A stretch of 64,000 bases of DNA, taken from positions 1 to 64,000 of the forward strand of contig NZ_JADOEP010000021.1 in NCBI RefSeq assembly GCF_016745275.1. The letters are read 5' to 3'. The DNA comes from Enterococcus sp. BWB1-3 (GTDB taxonomy: Bacteria; Bacillota; Bacilli; Lactobacillales; Enterococcaceae). Below are positions 36,954 to 46,103 of the stretch, piece after piece; the first letter of the stretch is position 1; every line of letters starts with the position of its first letter. The notes beneath the pieces were generated by a model. It saw only the letters and a list, made by a program, of their open reading frames with translations. It searched no databases and was not told the origin of the DNA. The translations under genes and the position numbers were made by a program.

Positions 36954-37089
36954 TCTTTTTCTGAAGAAATTGCTTTAAGTATTAGTGTATTTGTGAAAAG
37001 AGTGAGCTAGAGATAATCGGATCGAAGAATTTCATCCTATCTCCGTTCGAATTTCGGTATATTAATAATAATCAAGGAGGAACAAGTTT

Positions 37090-37404
37090 ATGATCAGACA
37101 TATTGTCGCGTGGCATTTTAAGGACAATTTTACCGATGAGGAGAAGACAAGCCTTGGACAGAAGATAAAAGAAGAGCTGGAAGCATTGAAAAGTGTTATT
37201 CCAGGAATTGTTTCATTGGAGGTCATTACTGAGCTGTTGGATACAAGTACACATGATGTCGTTTTGTGCAGCTTGCATGAGGACGAGGAAGCGTTAAAAG
37301 CATATCAGACGCATCCGGAACATATTCGCGTAGGCGGTTTTATAAAATCGGTAACAGCGAATCGAGTTTGTGTTGATTTCAAACAAAAGAGTGTGGGACA
37401 ATAA
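37090..37404 (+). CDS. Dabb family (stress-responsive A/B barrel) protein
   Basis: The 104-aa protein begins MIRHIVAWHFKDNFTDEEKTS and has PGIVSLEV and DVVLCSLHEDEEALKAYQTHPEH, the pattern of the dimeric alpha/beta-barrel Dabb domain. Biochemical role unknown; homologues are often stress-induced. The last codons and the stop lie within the stem of the following terminator. Confidence 0.88.
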   Translation: MIRHIVAWHFKDNFTDEEKTSLGQKIKEELEALKSVIPGIVSLEVITELLDTSTHDVVLCSLHEDEEALKAYQTHPEHIRVGGFIKSVTANRVCVDFKQKSVGQ

Positions 37405-37436
37405 TCAGATTTTTTTCTGACTATTGTCCCACACTC
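37389..37436. terminator. bidirectional terminator of the GAGTGTGGGACAATA family
   Basis: About 20 bases from 37389 (GAGTGTGGGACAATAATCAGA) pair with 37416-37436, with one mismatch and a T-rich loop. It overlaps the Dabb stop codon at 37402 and serves the convergent gene at 37474. The hairpin at 19576-19616 shares the same sequence start. Confidence 0.75.
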
Positions 37437-37473
37437 AAATAATAATAGTTATCTTTTTTATCTTGTAAGTTCT

Positions 37474-37938
37474 CTAGACCAATCTCATTACTGATAAGAA
37501 AATAACTATCGTAATCACAGTCAGCTGCCAGCCATTCAGTTTCTTTGTTAAAAAAACTTTCTTTCCATAAAGCATTGTATAGCTGATATTCAGCAAGAGA
37601 ACGGACCACCAGCTAAAGAGTCCGACGCCTACCTTGTTATCCATTTGAGAAAACACAACAGTAAGAATCAGAAAAAGCAATCCAGCCAGCATTAGCCCGA
37701 GGCTTAGAACTTTCTTTTGAAATGGAACATATATTTGAGGTGCTGGAGCTTCATGTCGTTCTGTTTTATTAATAGGTGTCTCTACAGTTCTGGATGTAGG
37801 TTCATTTGCAAATGCTGTATGTTTCGTCCTATCTTTTATTAAATAAGAGGTGTTGCAATAATTGCAAACGAAGGAATCACCTTTTTTTGTCAGCTCATTG
37901 CTGCCGCAAGCCTCACAGTATAATTTATCCATATCCAT
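37474..37938 (-). CDS. zinc-ribbon membrane protein
   Basis: The 154-aa protein has an N-terminal zinc ribbon (Cys8-x2-Cys11 and Cys25-x2-Cys28), a polar linker rich in Thr and Glu, and three hydrophobic segments in the second half (about residues 75-95, 103-122 and 130-152). This build is common in small uncharacterised Firmicute membrane proteins. The start is uncertain by two codons (ATG at 37938 or 37932), and the ribosome site is weak. Function unknown. Confidence 0.7.
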   Translation of the reverse strand: MDMDKLYCEACGSNELTKKGDSFVCNYCNTSYLIKDRTKHTAFANEPTSRTVETPINKTERHEAPAPQIYVPFQKKVLSLGLMLAGLLFLILTVVFSQMDNKVGVGLFSWWSVLLLNISYTMLYGKKVFLTKKLNGWQLTVITIVIFLSVMRLV

Positions 37939-38132
37939 ACCAACTTTTCATATTATTTGTTTCTTGGATAGTATACCCTTGGGAAAGTAGGAGAAGCAAC
38001 TCATTTTTTTGTATGATAAATGAATGATTGCAAATATGAGCATTTTTTGGAGCTATCAGATAAATGAATGGAGTAGAGCTAAACGCTGAAGCTGATCAAA
38101 TGCAGAAAGTGTTTAGTGTTTGCCGTATTCAG

Positions 38133-38411
38133 TCATTTGTTGAGCTTCTTACCTGCAATCATTTGTCTGAGCTGTTCATTTTCTTGTTTGATATGCTGCT
38201 TGTAATCAGCATGAAAAATTTGAAAAAGCTGAGCGCAGGCGTGGTACTCCTGGATAATTTTTCGTTTATTTACTGGACTGCTTTGGTCGGAGAAAAACTG
38301 TTCGAGAACAGTTAAGGGTTCCTGCCAGGAAGTTAATCTTTCCATTGTTTCCTGCAGGGCAAGGAGATCATGATAGGGGATTGCTTTGATACAGTAGGGC
38401 TGATTTTTCAT
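38133..38411 (-). CDS. hypothetical small helical protein
   Basis: The 92-aa frame starts at 38411, after GAAAGGAAAA at good spacing. It encodes a soluble, helical protein (ETMERLTSWQEPLTVLEQFF, then DYKQHIKQENEQLRQMIAG). No family recognised. An open frame on the opposite strand over the same bases lacks a ribosome site. Confidence 0.6.
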   Translation of the reverse strand: MKNQPYCIKAIPYHDLLALQETMERLTSWQEPLTVLEQFFSDQSSPVNKRKIIQEYHACAQLFQIFHADYKQHIKQENEQLRQMIAGKKLNK

Positions 38412-38537
38412 TTTGATTTTCCTTTCTTCTTTTTATATGATGAGATAGATTTTACGTTTTATTTTAGAAATTCGACAATTTTGTCAGATTCTGGCAGAAA
38501 AATGTATCATCGTGTAGAAATATTTTGAAAAGTTCGG

Positions 38538-38660
38538 TACAATAAAAGAGCTGATGCTTTGCATTGGCAAAGGGCAACTTGTTTAGATGGTTACAGCCAT
38601 TTATTCAGGGCTTTGTTGTTCGGTTGGCGCCGGATGACGAAGTGCCCTTTTTTATTTTTC
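38538..38660 (+). ncRNA. candidate structured small RNA, copy 1
   Basis: A -10-like TACAAT lies at 38538-38543, with a poor -35 (TAGAAA) 17 bp upstream. The closing stem pairs AAAGGGC-ACTT (38569-38580, one bulged A) with AAGTGCCCTTT (38640-38650) and is followed by a T-run, so it doubles as a terminator. Inside are ATGG-TTACAG-CCAT (38587-38600) and TTCGG-TTGGCG-CCGGA (38619-38634). A second copy with compensating changes lies 270 bp downstream. Not recognised as a known family. Confidence 0.6.
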
Positions 38661-38837
38661 ATAGTTCTGGATATTAAATCAACAGGATAGAAAAAAAGAC
38701 AATAACAGGAATGTCCTGATACCGTCTTCAACAGTCTGCAAATAAACCTGATTCTGCTTTAGTATGGGAATAGGAGAGCCGTGAATTCTAAGGATGGGAG
38801 AATTCCAAGCATACTAAGGAAAATAAGAATTATTTGG

Positions 38838-38930
38838 ACTATTGGCGACTTGCATGGACAGTTACAGCTGTTTCTACAAGGCTTCATTAATCCGGTTGGC
38901 GCCGAATCAAGAAGTGCCAATTTTCTATAT
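38838..38930 (+). ncRNA. candidate structured small RNA, copy 2
   Basis: It shares the architecture of copy 1: closing stem TTGGC-ACTT (38842-38851, bulged G at the same place) with AAGTGCCAA (38912-38920); ACAG-TTACAG-CTGT (38858-38871), with the loop unchanged; and CGG-TTGGCG-CCG (38893-38904). The stem sequences differ from copy 1 but pairing is kept. The terminator T-run is weaker (TTTTCTAT) and no promoter is clear. Confidence 0.55.
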
Positions 38931-39428
38931 TTAATTGTTATTAATTTCTATCCTGCATCTTTAGTATAGGTGAAAGAATCGGCGGTTGCAAGGCGAACAA
39001 AAATTAAATAACAACGGAGTTTCGGTCCTTTTATATTATAAAGAAAAAATAACAAAAGAAAATTTATTCATTAATAAGGCCTTCGATTTTCAACGGAAAA
39101 ATTGAATGAGACAGGAGAAATTTCTATAAGCTCTCTTGGATTAGTGGGGGTTAAAAGCAGCTGCTTTTTCAGACATGCCCTGATTCTCTTTGTTGGTTTC
39201 ATTTGTATTTTTTCAGATTCTTTATAATAATCATAGAAAGATATGTTTTATAGTGAAATACGTCACAAATAATAAGATAAAGATAAACTAAGAGTTGATA
39301 CGGACTGTAGAGGGATCAATCTTTAAAAATAAAATGCTGTCTTTTTGTTTTTTAGTAAGAAAAAGTGATCATAAGAAAGACAATTTTGTTATACTGTGAG
39401 TAGATGGAATAAAAATGGAGGAACGTAA

Positions 39429-40892
39429 ATGTCAGCTAATGAAAAAATTTCTGCAGCTAATTATTTGACTGTAGACAATGTGGACAGATATCGAAAGATT
39501 ATGAGCTTTTTCTATCAACGACATTTGCAGATGAATGGTTTATTATATCGGCTGGATATTCTGAAAATGATGCAAAATGAGTATGATTTATCGTATTCGA
39601 GTCAGGAAATAGATCAGGATCTTCAAAATCTGGTTGATTGGGGAAACATCACGAAGAGACAGGAATTGATTCGACCGAAATCAATTGAGGAATATCGCAA
39701 TAAGCACTTTCGTTACCAAATTTCAGAAACAGGAATTCTCTTTGAAGAGCTTTTGGTAAAGGTAAGTAAACTGAAAGAAAGTACGCGGGGAGAGCTGGAT
39801 AAAAATCGATTTGTGCAGTTATTGGATGCTTTAACAGAATTGAAGAATATCTCTGAAGGAGACGGGTTGGAACTTGCCAGAACATGGGAGAAGGTTCGGG
39901 AAATCTTTATGAAAATTCAGAAAGATACGTCTGATTACATCGGTTACATTAACAGTAACGAGATTGACAGTCAGATAAAAACAGAAAGTTTTTTGCTGTA
40001 TAAAGACCAGTTTATCAACTATCTCAGAGAATTTATTATTAAACTCCAGGAGCTGTACTACAAATTAAGACATTCAATTGAAGCGATAGCACCGGAACTT
40101 CAAGCGGATATCCGCTTAAGTCTTTATGAAAAAGAAAAACGGACCCCTCATCTTGAAGCGATCGATGCTGAAGAAATTGCTGAACGCTTTAATGGTGAAT
40201 TATTTGCGCTAACTACCTGGTTTTCCGGAACAAAGGAGCGCGAAAGTGAATATAATTCTTTAATGCGTCAGACAGAGCAGATGATTGCCAAAATGACGGG
40301 ACTGATCCATTATTTTGGTCAGGAGCTGAAGCAGTATCGCAGTAGAAAAAAAGATTATTTGCAGTTGGCAAACTGGTTCGCAGCAGCGGAAACGTTAGAT
40401 GAGGGGCATCAAATGTTTGCGGCAATTTTTGGTTTAAGCCATACACGACATATTTTTGTGCCGGAACCAAGTGAAGCTACAGGCAGCAAGGATGACAGCT
40501 GGCAGCTTTCACCGGCTGAATTAGTTCTTGGAAAGCGTGGAAGAGGAGGCGGTGGTGAAAGAAAAGCACGGTCGTTTAAATTAAAAAATAAAGAGCAGGA
40601 AAAACAGCTTGAAAATTATTTGACTGTTGAAAAAAAGAAAGAAAAACGTGTAAGCAAATATTTTAAAAACGGAAAAATTATTTTCTCAGAACTAACTGAT
40701 TTAGATAAAGACTCACGAAAAATTTTTTTAAAGTGGATTAGTCAGTCAATAGGGGATTCCCAGCACCTTGTTAATACAGAACTGGGCTTTCCGGTAAAAA
40801 TAACAATTCATAATGACCGACGAATTAAGATATCCTCTGAAGATGGCGTCCTGGAAATGCCGGAAGTCATTATTGAAAAGGAGGGACAGTAA
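39429..40892 (+). CDS. jetA: Wadjet anti-plasmid system protein JetA
   Basis: This 487-aa protein is the first of four genes in jetABCD order. It begins with a winged-helix-like region (YLTVDNVDRYRKIMSFFYQRHLQMN), as in the DUF2397/TIGR02677 kleisin-like subunit, followed by long helices and a basic Gly-rich stretch near residue 375 (KRGRGGGGERKARS). JetA is the kleisin of the MukBEF-like Wadjet complex and bridges JetB and JetC. The ribosome site is GGAGG at 39417. The stop overlaps jetB (TAATG). Confidence 0.87.
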   Translation: MSANEKISAANYLTVDNVDRYRKIMSFFYQRHLQMNGLLYRLDILKMMQNEYDLSYSSQEIDQDLQNLVDWGNITKRQELIRPKSIEEYRNKHFRYQISETGILFEELLVKVSKLKESTRGELDKNRFVQLLDALTELKNISEGDGLELARTWEKVREIFMKIQKDTSDYIGYINSNEIDSQIKTESFLLYKDQFINYLREFIIKLQELYYKLRHSIEAIAPELQADIRLSLYEKEKRTPHLEAIDAEEIAERFNGELFALTTWFSGTKERESEYNSLMRQTEQMIAKMTGLIHYFGQELKQYRSRKKDYLQLANWFAAAETLDEGHQMFAAIFGLSHTRHIFVPEPSEATGSKDDSWQLSPAELVLGKRGRGGGGERKARSFKLKNKEQEKQLENYLTVEKKKEKRVSKYFKNGKIIFSELTDLDKDSRKIFLKWISQSIGDSQHLVNTELGFPVKITIHNDRRIKISSEDGVLEMPEVIIEKEGQ

Positions 40893-42004
40893 TGGAGCCA
40901 GCAGAATACACCCGTGGATTACGTCTGCTTTTTGAAAATTTTTGGATCATTAAAAAAGATATGCCGGCAGAGTATATTTTTCTCAAGCGTCATCAAAAAG
41001 CACTTGAAAAGGAAATCTGGCAGCGGTTCGGATTATATCTTGTTGTTCGCCCTCAGTTTATCCAATTATTGAGACGGCCGCACACGCTGGCTTCATGGAT
41101 GGGGCTTAGTGAATTTACTGATAAAATGGACTATGTTCTTTTTGCTTGTGCTATGGGATATATAGAAGAGCGTGAGCCGGGAACACCTTTTATGTTGAAT
41201 GAATTGATACAGGAAATCGACCATTTGCTGCCGGAGAACTTATTCGTTGATTGGACTAACTATCAGCATCGGAAAAGCTTGGTTAGAGTATTAAAAAAGA
41301 TATTGGATTTGAAAGTAATCGAAGATATTCAAGGAACTGCAGATGAGTTTGAAACAAATGTTGACAGCCGGGAAGTGTTGTATATTACGACATCTCAAAG
41401 TAGATACTTTTTAGGCAAATCACCAGCCTCTTATCGGGACTATGACACCTTCTCTGCTTTTTGGAAAGACGTTAATCAGTCAAAAGGAATCGAGAAAAAT
41501 CAGGAGCTGTATCAACGCTTGATGATGGAGCCGGTTATTTTGCGAACGAAGGAAAATGAAGAGCTCTTTATTCGCTTAAGAAATTATAGAAAGTATTTTA
41601 TGGATTTTGCCGATCAGCAAACTATTTTTCAATTTGAACTGACAAAGGATATGGCCTTGTTCACGACAGAGCAGCGGGATGGTATGGAAGAAGTATTTCC
41701 CAGTCGAAAAGTGATTGATGAGCTGCTGATTCAGTTGGCAACAATTTTTCAAAAAAAAGAAAAGCCTGTCGATGAGTATGGGCTGGTACGGCTATCTAGA
41801 GGAGAGTGGCTGGAGCTGGTCAAGGAGTCACGAAAAAAATACTTGAATTACTGGTCAAAGGAATTTGAAGAAATGTCTCTTGAGCTTCTTGCAGAAAAAT
41901 TATTGGTACGGGCTGAAGAATGGCAGTATGTCATTGAACGAAATGATTCTGTAGTAATCACACCGCTCTTTTCAAGAATAGCAGCAGTAATGGAGGAGAA
42001 TTGA
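40892..42004 (+). CDS. jetB: Wadjet anti-plasmid system protein JetB
   Basis: The 370-aa protein matches the DUF2398/TIGR02678 type: RGLRLLFENFWIIKKDMPAEY, FGLYLVVRPQFIQLLRRP and LKVIEDIQG. JetB is the KITE-like winged-helix subunit (MukE analogue) that binds the kleisin JetA. It overlaps jetA by one base and ends 1 bp before the jetC ATG. Confidence 0.87.
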   Translation: MEPAEYTRGLRLLFENFWIIKKDMPAEYIFLKRHQKALEKEIWQRFGLYLVVRPQFIQLLRRPHTLASWMGLSEFTDKMDYVLFACAMGYIEEREPGTPFMLNELIQEIDHLLPENLFVDWTNYQHRKSLVRVLKKILDLKVIEDIQGTADEFETNVDSREVLYITTSQSRYFLGKSPASYRDYDTFSAFWKDVNQSKGIEKNQELYQRLMMEPVILRTKENEELFIRLRNYRKYFMDFADQQTIFQFELTKDMALFTTEQRDGMEEVFPSRKVIDELLIQLATIFQKKEKPVDEYGLVRLSRGEWLELVKESRKKYLNYWSKEFEEMSLELLAEKLLVRAEEWQYVIERNDSVVITPLFSRIAAVMEEN

Positions 42005-42005
42005 A

Positions 42006-45000
42006 ATGAATGAGGCAACGAATAAATGGCAAATGAATCGTGTGGGATTGTTGAATTTTTGGTATTATCAAAATCAGGTTTTTGACTTTGCTGGTGGGAA
42101 AATGCTTTTACGGGGAACCAATGGTTCAGGTAAATCATTAACGATGCAAAGCTTGTTGCCGGTGCTGCTGGATGGTGTAACAGCAGCTGCCCGTTTAGAT
42201 TCGTTTGGGAGCCGGTCGCGAAGAATGGAGGATTACCTTTTAGGAGAAAAAGGTGTTTCAGATCGGGATGACGGTATTGGTTATTTGTACCTTGAATTGA
42301 AGCGAGCTGATCGGGAAGAGTATTTGACCTGCGGGATTGGGATGTCTGCCAAGCGGGGCGGGAAATTGACGAAATGGTTTTTTATACTGGAGGACAATTC
42401 TCGAATTGGCACGGATTTTTTTCTTCATACCGAAATTAGAAAAGAGGAGTGGCAGCCCTTATCCCGACGACGATTAATTCATGCGATTGAAGGTCGGGGC
42501 CGTGTGTTGGATCGGCAGGGAGAGTACAAGGAGTATATTAATGACCATGTATTTGGTTTTGAAACACTTGAGCAATTTGATGAGCTGATTGCTTTACTGA
42601 TTAATTTACGCAGTCCCAAGCTGTCAAAGGAATTTCGCCCGACAGTTATTTATGAAATTTTAAAAAATTCCCTGCCTCAGCTGACAGAAGATGATTTGCT
42701 TCCGTTATCTCAGACAATTGAGAGTATTGATTCGAATCGAGAGCGTTTGGAAGAACTGGTTCGTGAACAAAAAGATTTGAGGAGCATTACCTTAAGCTAT
42801 CAAAAATACCGTGATGAACTAGTGGGACAGATAAGCGGAAAATGGTTATCTCTTTCTTCAAATTATAACAAAGAAACGCAGATGCTGAAAAAAGACAGAA
42901 CTGAACTGAAGGAAAAGCAAGCCCGTCAACAGGAAATTGGCACACTCATTCAGGAAAAACGAATATCTCTTGAGGTGGCACAAAGAACGATCCAGGAGTT
43001 GAGTCACCATGAAGGCTTTCAATTAGTAGAGCGAGGGCATGAGTTGGCAACAAAGATTGAACAACTTGAAATGGATCATTCACAGCTTCAGGAGCAACTG
43101 AAAAAGAAACGGCTGAGAGTAGATCAGCAGCAAAGAAAAGTTGCAGAATATCAGAGCAGGCGGGATCAGCTGGAACGAGAAACAGTTGCTTATTTAAGCA
43201 GCGGCGAACAATATACGGAACTGCTGAATATGGAACTGCTGCATCAAGAGATGACGAAAAAAATGACAGATGTATTTAGTCAAGCTGATTTCAGCTATTG
43301 GCAAAATGAAGTGAAAAAGAAGCGCGAGCACTTTGAAAAGGTACTTGAAACAATGAAGCATACGCAGTTATTAAAAGAACTTTATCAGGAGCGAGATAAA
43401 GAATTTGGCGCCTTGCAGCAGCTTATTGATGAACAGCATCGGGATATTCGGCAATGGCAGGATGTACAGGTGCGAGAAATTGAGCGATGGAAGGATTCAT
43501 TTGATACATGGCGTAAGCAAATTCAGATGGAAATCACTGAAACCAAGTATGGAGAACTGTTATTTAATATTGATCAGTTGGCGGAAGCCCATTCAAAAGA
43601 GGAAATAGTCGTTCGCCCGTTATATGAGGAATATCAGCGGAATGTGAAAATTATCGGGCAACAACAGCTTCCTTTAGAGCATAAGCTGAATGAACTTGGA
43701 GAAGAAACAGCAGCTGCTGTTTCAGCAATAAAGAGATGGGAAAAAGAAGAAAAGCCATTGCCCGTCAGGTCGGAGGCTAGAAAAATAAATCGAGAAACGC
43801 TGAGAGAAAGCAATGCCGTTTGTCTTCCTTTTTTTGAAGCAGTCGATTTCAAAAAGAGTATTTCAGAGCCGCTGAAAAATAAATTAGAAGGGGCATTGGC
43901 TTCATCAGGGATTCTGGATTCTCTGATCTCAGCAGATGAATTGATTCTTTCTGATGATTTAAAGCTCACGCCCAATCCTCAATTTTTTCATGCCACATTA
44001 GCTGATCATATGGAAGTAATCTCAGATTTGCCAAAGGATATTGAACAATTGACAGCAGATATTTTGCAGACTATTTTAGTGGATGAGGATTTATCGGAAG
44101 GAACACCTCAGATATTCACAGATGGGTCCTTTCAAATGACAACCATCAAGGGAGCAGCTGATCCAAACTACCTGGCCTCATTTATTGGTGCTGCCAGCCG
44201 TGAACGATACCGACAAGAGCAAATCAAATTGCTTCAGGAGCAAATTGCTGCTGCTGAAGAAAAGAAAGAATTGATTAAAAATCAGCTTCTTCAATTGGAG
44301 CAGCAGCGATTGGCGGTTGAAACAGCTTATTTAGAGTATCCTAAAGGGGATGAAGTATATACAGCGTTTGATGAGAAACTTAAGGCTTTGACGAAGCTGG
44401 AAACTTATACACATGATGCTGAGTTAAAACAACAGCAGGTCGTTCAAGCGAAAAAAGATCTAAGTAAACAGCAGATTTTTGAACAGGAACTAACTTATGG
44501 AGATGGGATCAAGCCGACTCTTTCTGCCTATCAGGAGGCATTGAAATACATTGCTGATTATATGGACGATATTGGAGATGCCTATCGTAATTATCAGCAA
44601 AAATATGGTATTGAACAGTTTCTTTCTGAGACGCGTCAAAACCTTGCGGACAGCCAAGAGGATGAAAAACATTTGAATCAGGAGTTAATTGATTTATCTA
44701 ATTCTCTCAGTAAATCAAATGAACTTTTGAAAGCAAACTTAGCACAGCAGAAAATTCAGAATGTCGAAGAATTGCAAAGAGAACTGGAAAAATATAAAAA
44801 AGATGAACGTGCACTTTCCAGAACCTTGGAACAGCTGAATCATGAAGACCGGCAGCTGATTGGACTGGTGTCTCAGCTTGCACAGGTTGTATCTGATAAA
44901 GAAGGCATAGTAGAAGGATTGAGGATTGAGGAACAAAAATGGTATTCTCTGTTGAAGGCAGAAGCAGGATACAAGAGTGAGGCGCCTGAATTTTTTAAGA

Positions 45001-46103
45001 AATATGCACAGGAAAAAGCAAGGAAGCTTGATATTGAACAGCTGCGTAAACAGGAGCAGGACTTTGATCGAAATTATACAATTGCAGGAGATCAGTTGAG
45101 AGAATACAATCCCAAAATTATTCAGGAACGCTCGATCCCTTTGAATACGGAAGAAGAACACAAGGAATTAGAGACGGACTGGCAAATGTATAACTTTCAA
45201 AAAAGACTTGTTTTTGAACTGGAGGAAGAAATACAAACACCCTTTGAACTGCAGGAAATTTTACTGGAGCAATCTGACAGGCTTCAACTTTATTTGAAAA
45301 AAGAAGATGAAGATCTATTTAAGCAAATTATTTTTGATTCAGTAGGGAAGGTGCTGCGAGGATTAATCGAAAATGCATTTAAATGGATTGAAAAAATGAA
45401 CCGACTGTTATTGGACCAGAAAAATTCCTCTGGATTATCTTTGTCGATTCGCTGGAAAGAGCTTCAGGGAGATTCAGCAGAGGAACTGGATACAAGAGAT
45501 TTGCTTCAGTTGTTGAGAAAGGATCCTGTAACCCTTTCAGAAGCGGATATAGCATCAATTGTTACCCATTTTCAAGCCAAAATAAGTCTGGCAAAGGATA
45601 TGTTGGAGCTGGAGGAGGCAACGGATGATTCTTTATATAATGCAGTGAAAAATGTATTGGATTATCGTAATTGGTTTGATTTTGAATTAAAATATAAACG
45701 AGCCAATAAAGGGTTTCAGTGGCAGCCGTTAACGGATAACCGCTTCTTTATTTTTAGCGGAGGAGAAAAGGCTGTAGCGATGTATTTGCCTCTGTTTGCC
45801 TCAGTATATTCCCGCTACCAGGAAGCTTCAGAAAATGCACCCTATATCATTACCTTAGACGAAGCATTTGCTGGAATTGATGATTTGAATATTTCAGAGC
45901 TTTTTAAAGCCTGTGAGGAATTAGGTTTTAATTATGTAATGAATTCTCAGTCACTTTATGGAGAGTACAGCACAGTTTCTCAGTTAATGACGTATGAATT
46001 AGTCCGTCCGTTGAATGCCTCCGTCGTTTCTACTGTAAAATACTACTGGAATGGAAATAAAAAGGTTATGATACTGGAGGGAAATGAGTGGAGCAGCGTT
46101 TAA
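42006..46103 (+). CDS. jetC: Wadjet anti-plasmid system SMC-like ATPase JetC
   Basis: The 1365-aa SMC/MukB-like protein has Walker A GTNGSGKS (about residues 36-43), two long coiled-coil arms (about residues 230-560 and 740-1030) around a central hinge-like domain, the signature FSGGEKAVAMYLPLF (about 1250) and Walker B with D-loop ITLDEAFAGIDDLN (about 1281). In Wadjet, JetABC extrudes DNA loops and uses this to recognise small closed circles. The coiled coils also explain the many antisense shadow frames here. It overlaps jetD by 16 bp. Confidence 0.92.
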   Translation: MNEATNKWQMNRVGLLNFWYYQNQVFDFAGGKMLLRGTNGSGKSLTMQSLLPVLLDGVTAAARLDSFGSRSRRMEDYLLGEKGVSDRDDGIGYLYLELKRADREEYLTCGIGMSAKRGGKLTKWFFILEDNSRIGTDFFLHTEIRKEEWQPLSRRRLIHAIEGRGRVLDRQGEYKEYINDHVFGFETLEQFDELIALLINLRSPKLSKEFRPTVIYEILKNSLPQLTEDDLLPLSQTIESIDSNRERLEELVREQKDLRSITLSYQKYRDELVGQISGKWLSLSSNYNKETQMLKKDRTELKEKQARQQEIGTLIQEKRISLEVAQRTIQELSHHEGFQLVERGHELATKIEQLEMDHSQLQEQLKKKRLRVDQQQRKVAEYQSRRDQLERETVAYLSSGEQYTELLNMELLHQEMTKKMTDVFSQADFSYWQNEVKKKREHFEKVLETMKHTQLLKELYQERDKEFGALQQLIDEQHRDIRQWQDVQVREIERWKDSFDTWRKQIQMEITETKYGELLFNIDQLAEAHSKEEIVVRPLYEEYQRNVKIIGQQQLPLEHKLNELGEETAAAVSAIKRWEKEEKPLPVRSEARKINRETLRESNAVCLPFFEAVDFKKSISEPLKNKLEGALASSGILDSLISADELILSDDLKLTPNPQFFHATLADHMEVISDLPKDIEQLTADILQTILVDEDLSEGTPQIFTDGSFQMTTIKGAADPNYLASFIGAASRERYRQEQIKLLQEQIAAAEEKKELIKNQLLQLEQQRLAVETAYLEYPKGDEVYTAFDEKLKALTKLETYTHDAELKQQQVVQAKKDLSKQQIFEQELTYGDGIKPTLSAYQEALKYIADYMDDIGDAYRNYQQKYGIEQFLSETRQNLADSQEDEKHLNQELIDLSNSLSKSNELLKANLAQQKIQNVEELQRELEKYKKDERALSRTLEQLNHEDRQLIGLVSQLAQVVSDKEGIVEGLRIEEQKWYSLLKAEAGYKSEAPEFFKKYAQEKARKLDIEQLRKQEQDFDRNYTIAGDQLREYNPKIIQERSIPLNTEEEHKELETDWQMYNFQKRLVFELEEEIQTPFELQEILLEQSDRLQLYLKKEDEDLFKQIIFDSVGKVLRGLIENAFKWIEKMNRLLLDQKNSSGLSLSIRWKELQGDSAEELDTRDLLQLLRKDPVTLSEADIASIVTHFQAKISLAKDMLELEEATDDSLYNAVKNVLDYRNWFDFELKYKRANKGFQWQPLTDNRFFIFSGGEKAVAMYLPLFASVYSRYQEASENAPYIITLDEAFAGIDDLNISELFKACEELGFNYVMNSQSLYGEYSTVSQLMTYELVRPLNASVVSTVKYYWNGNKKVMILEGNEWSSV

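Larger units (their letters stand above)
38412..39428. other. 1-kb intergenic region with paired structured RNA candidates
   Basis: No protein gene is convincing. It contains two related RNA motifs (38569-38650 and 38842-38920) and between them a nested hairpin, CTTTAGTATG (38757-38766) with CATACTAAGG (38810-38819), enclosing GAATTCT/AGAATTC. The last 450 bases before jetA hold nothing recognisable except the jetA upstream region. Confidence 0.5.

Noticed and set aside
38064-38315. Plus-strand 83-aa frame opposite the 92-aa gene
   Set aside because: It has no ribosome site and its composition reflects the antisense strand. The minus-strand frame has a good ribosome site.
38600-38640. tRNA-like or known riboswitch identity for the repeated RNA motif
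   Set aside because: There is no cloverleaf, CCA end or familiar aptamer core. The motif was left as an unnamed structured RNA.
42006-46103. Antisense frames within jetC (for example 44739-45161)
   Set aside because: They are Phe/Leu/Ile-rich mirror frames of the coiled-coil arms, without ribosome sites or family features.
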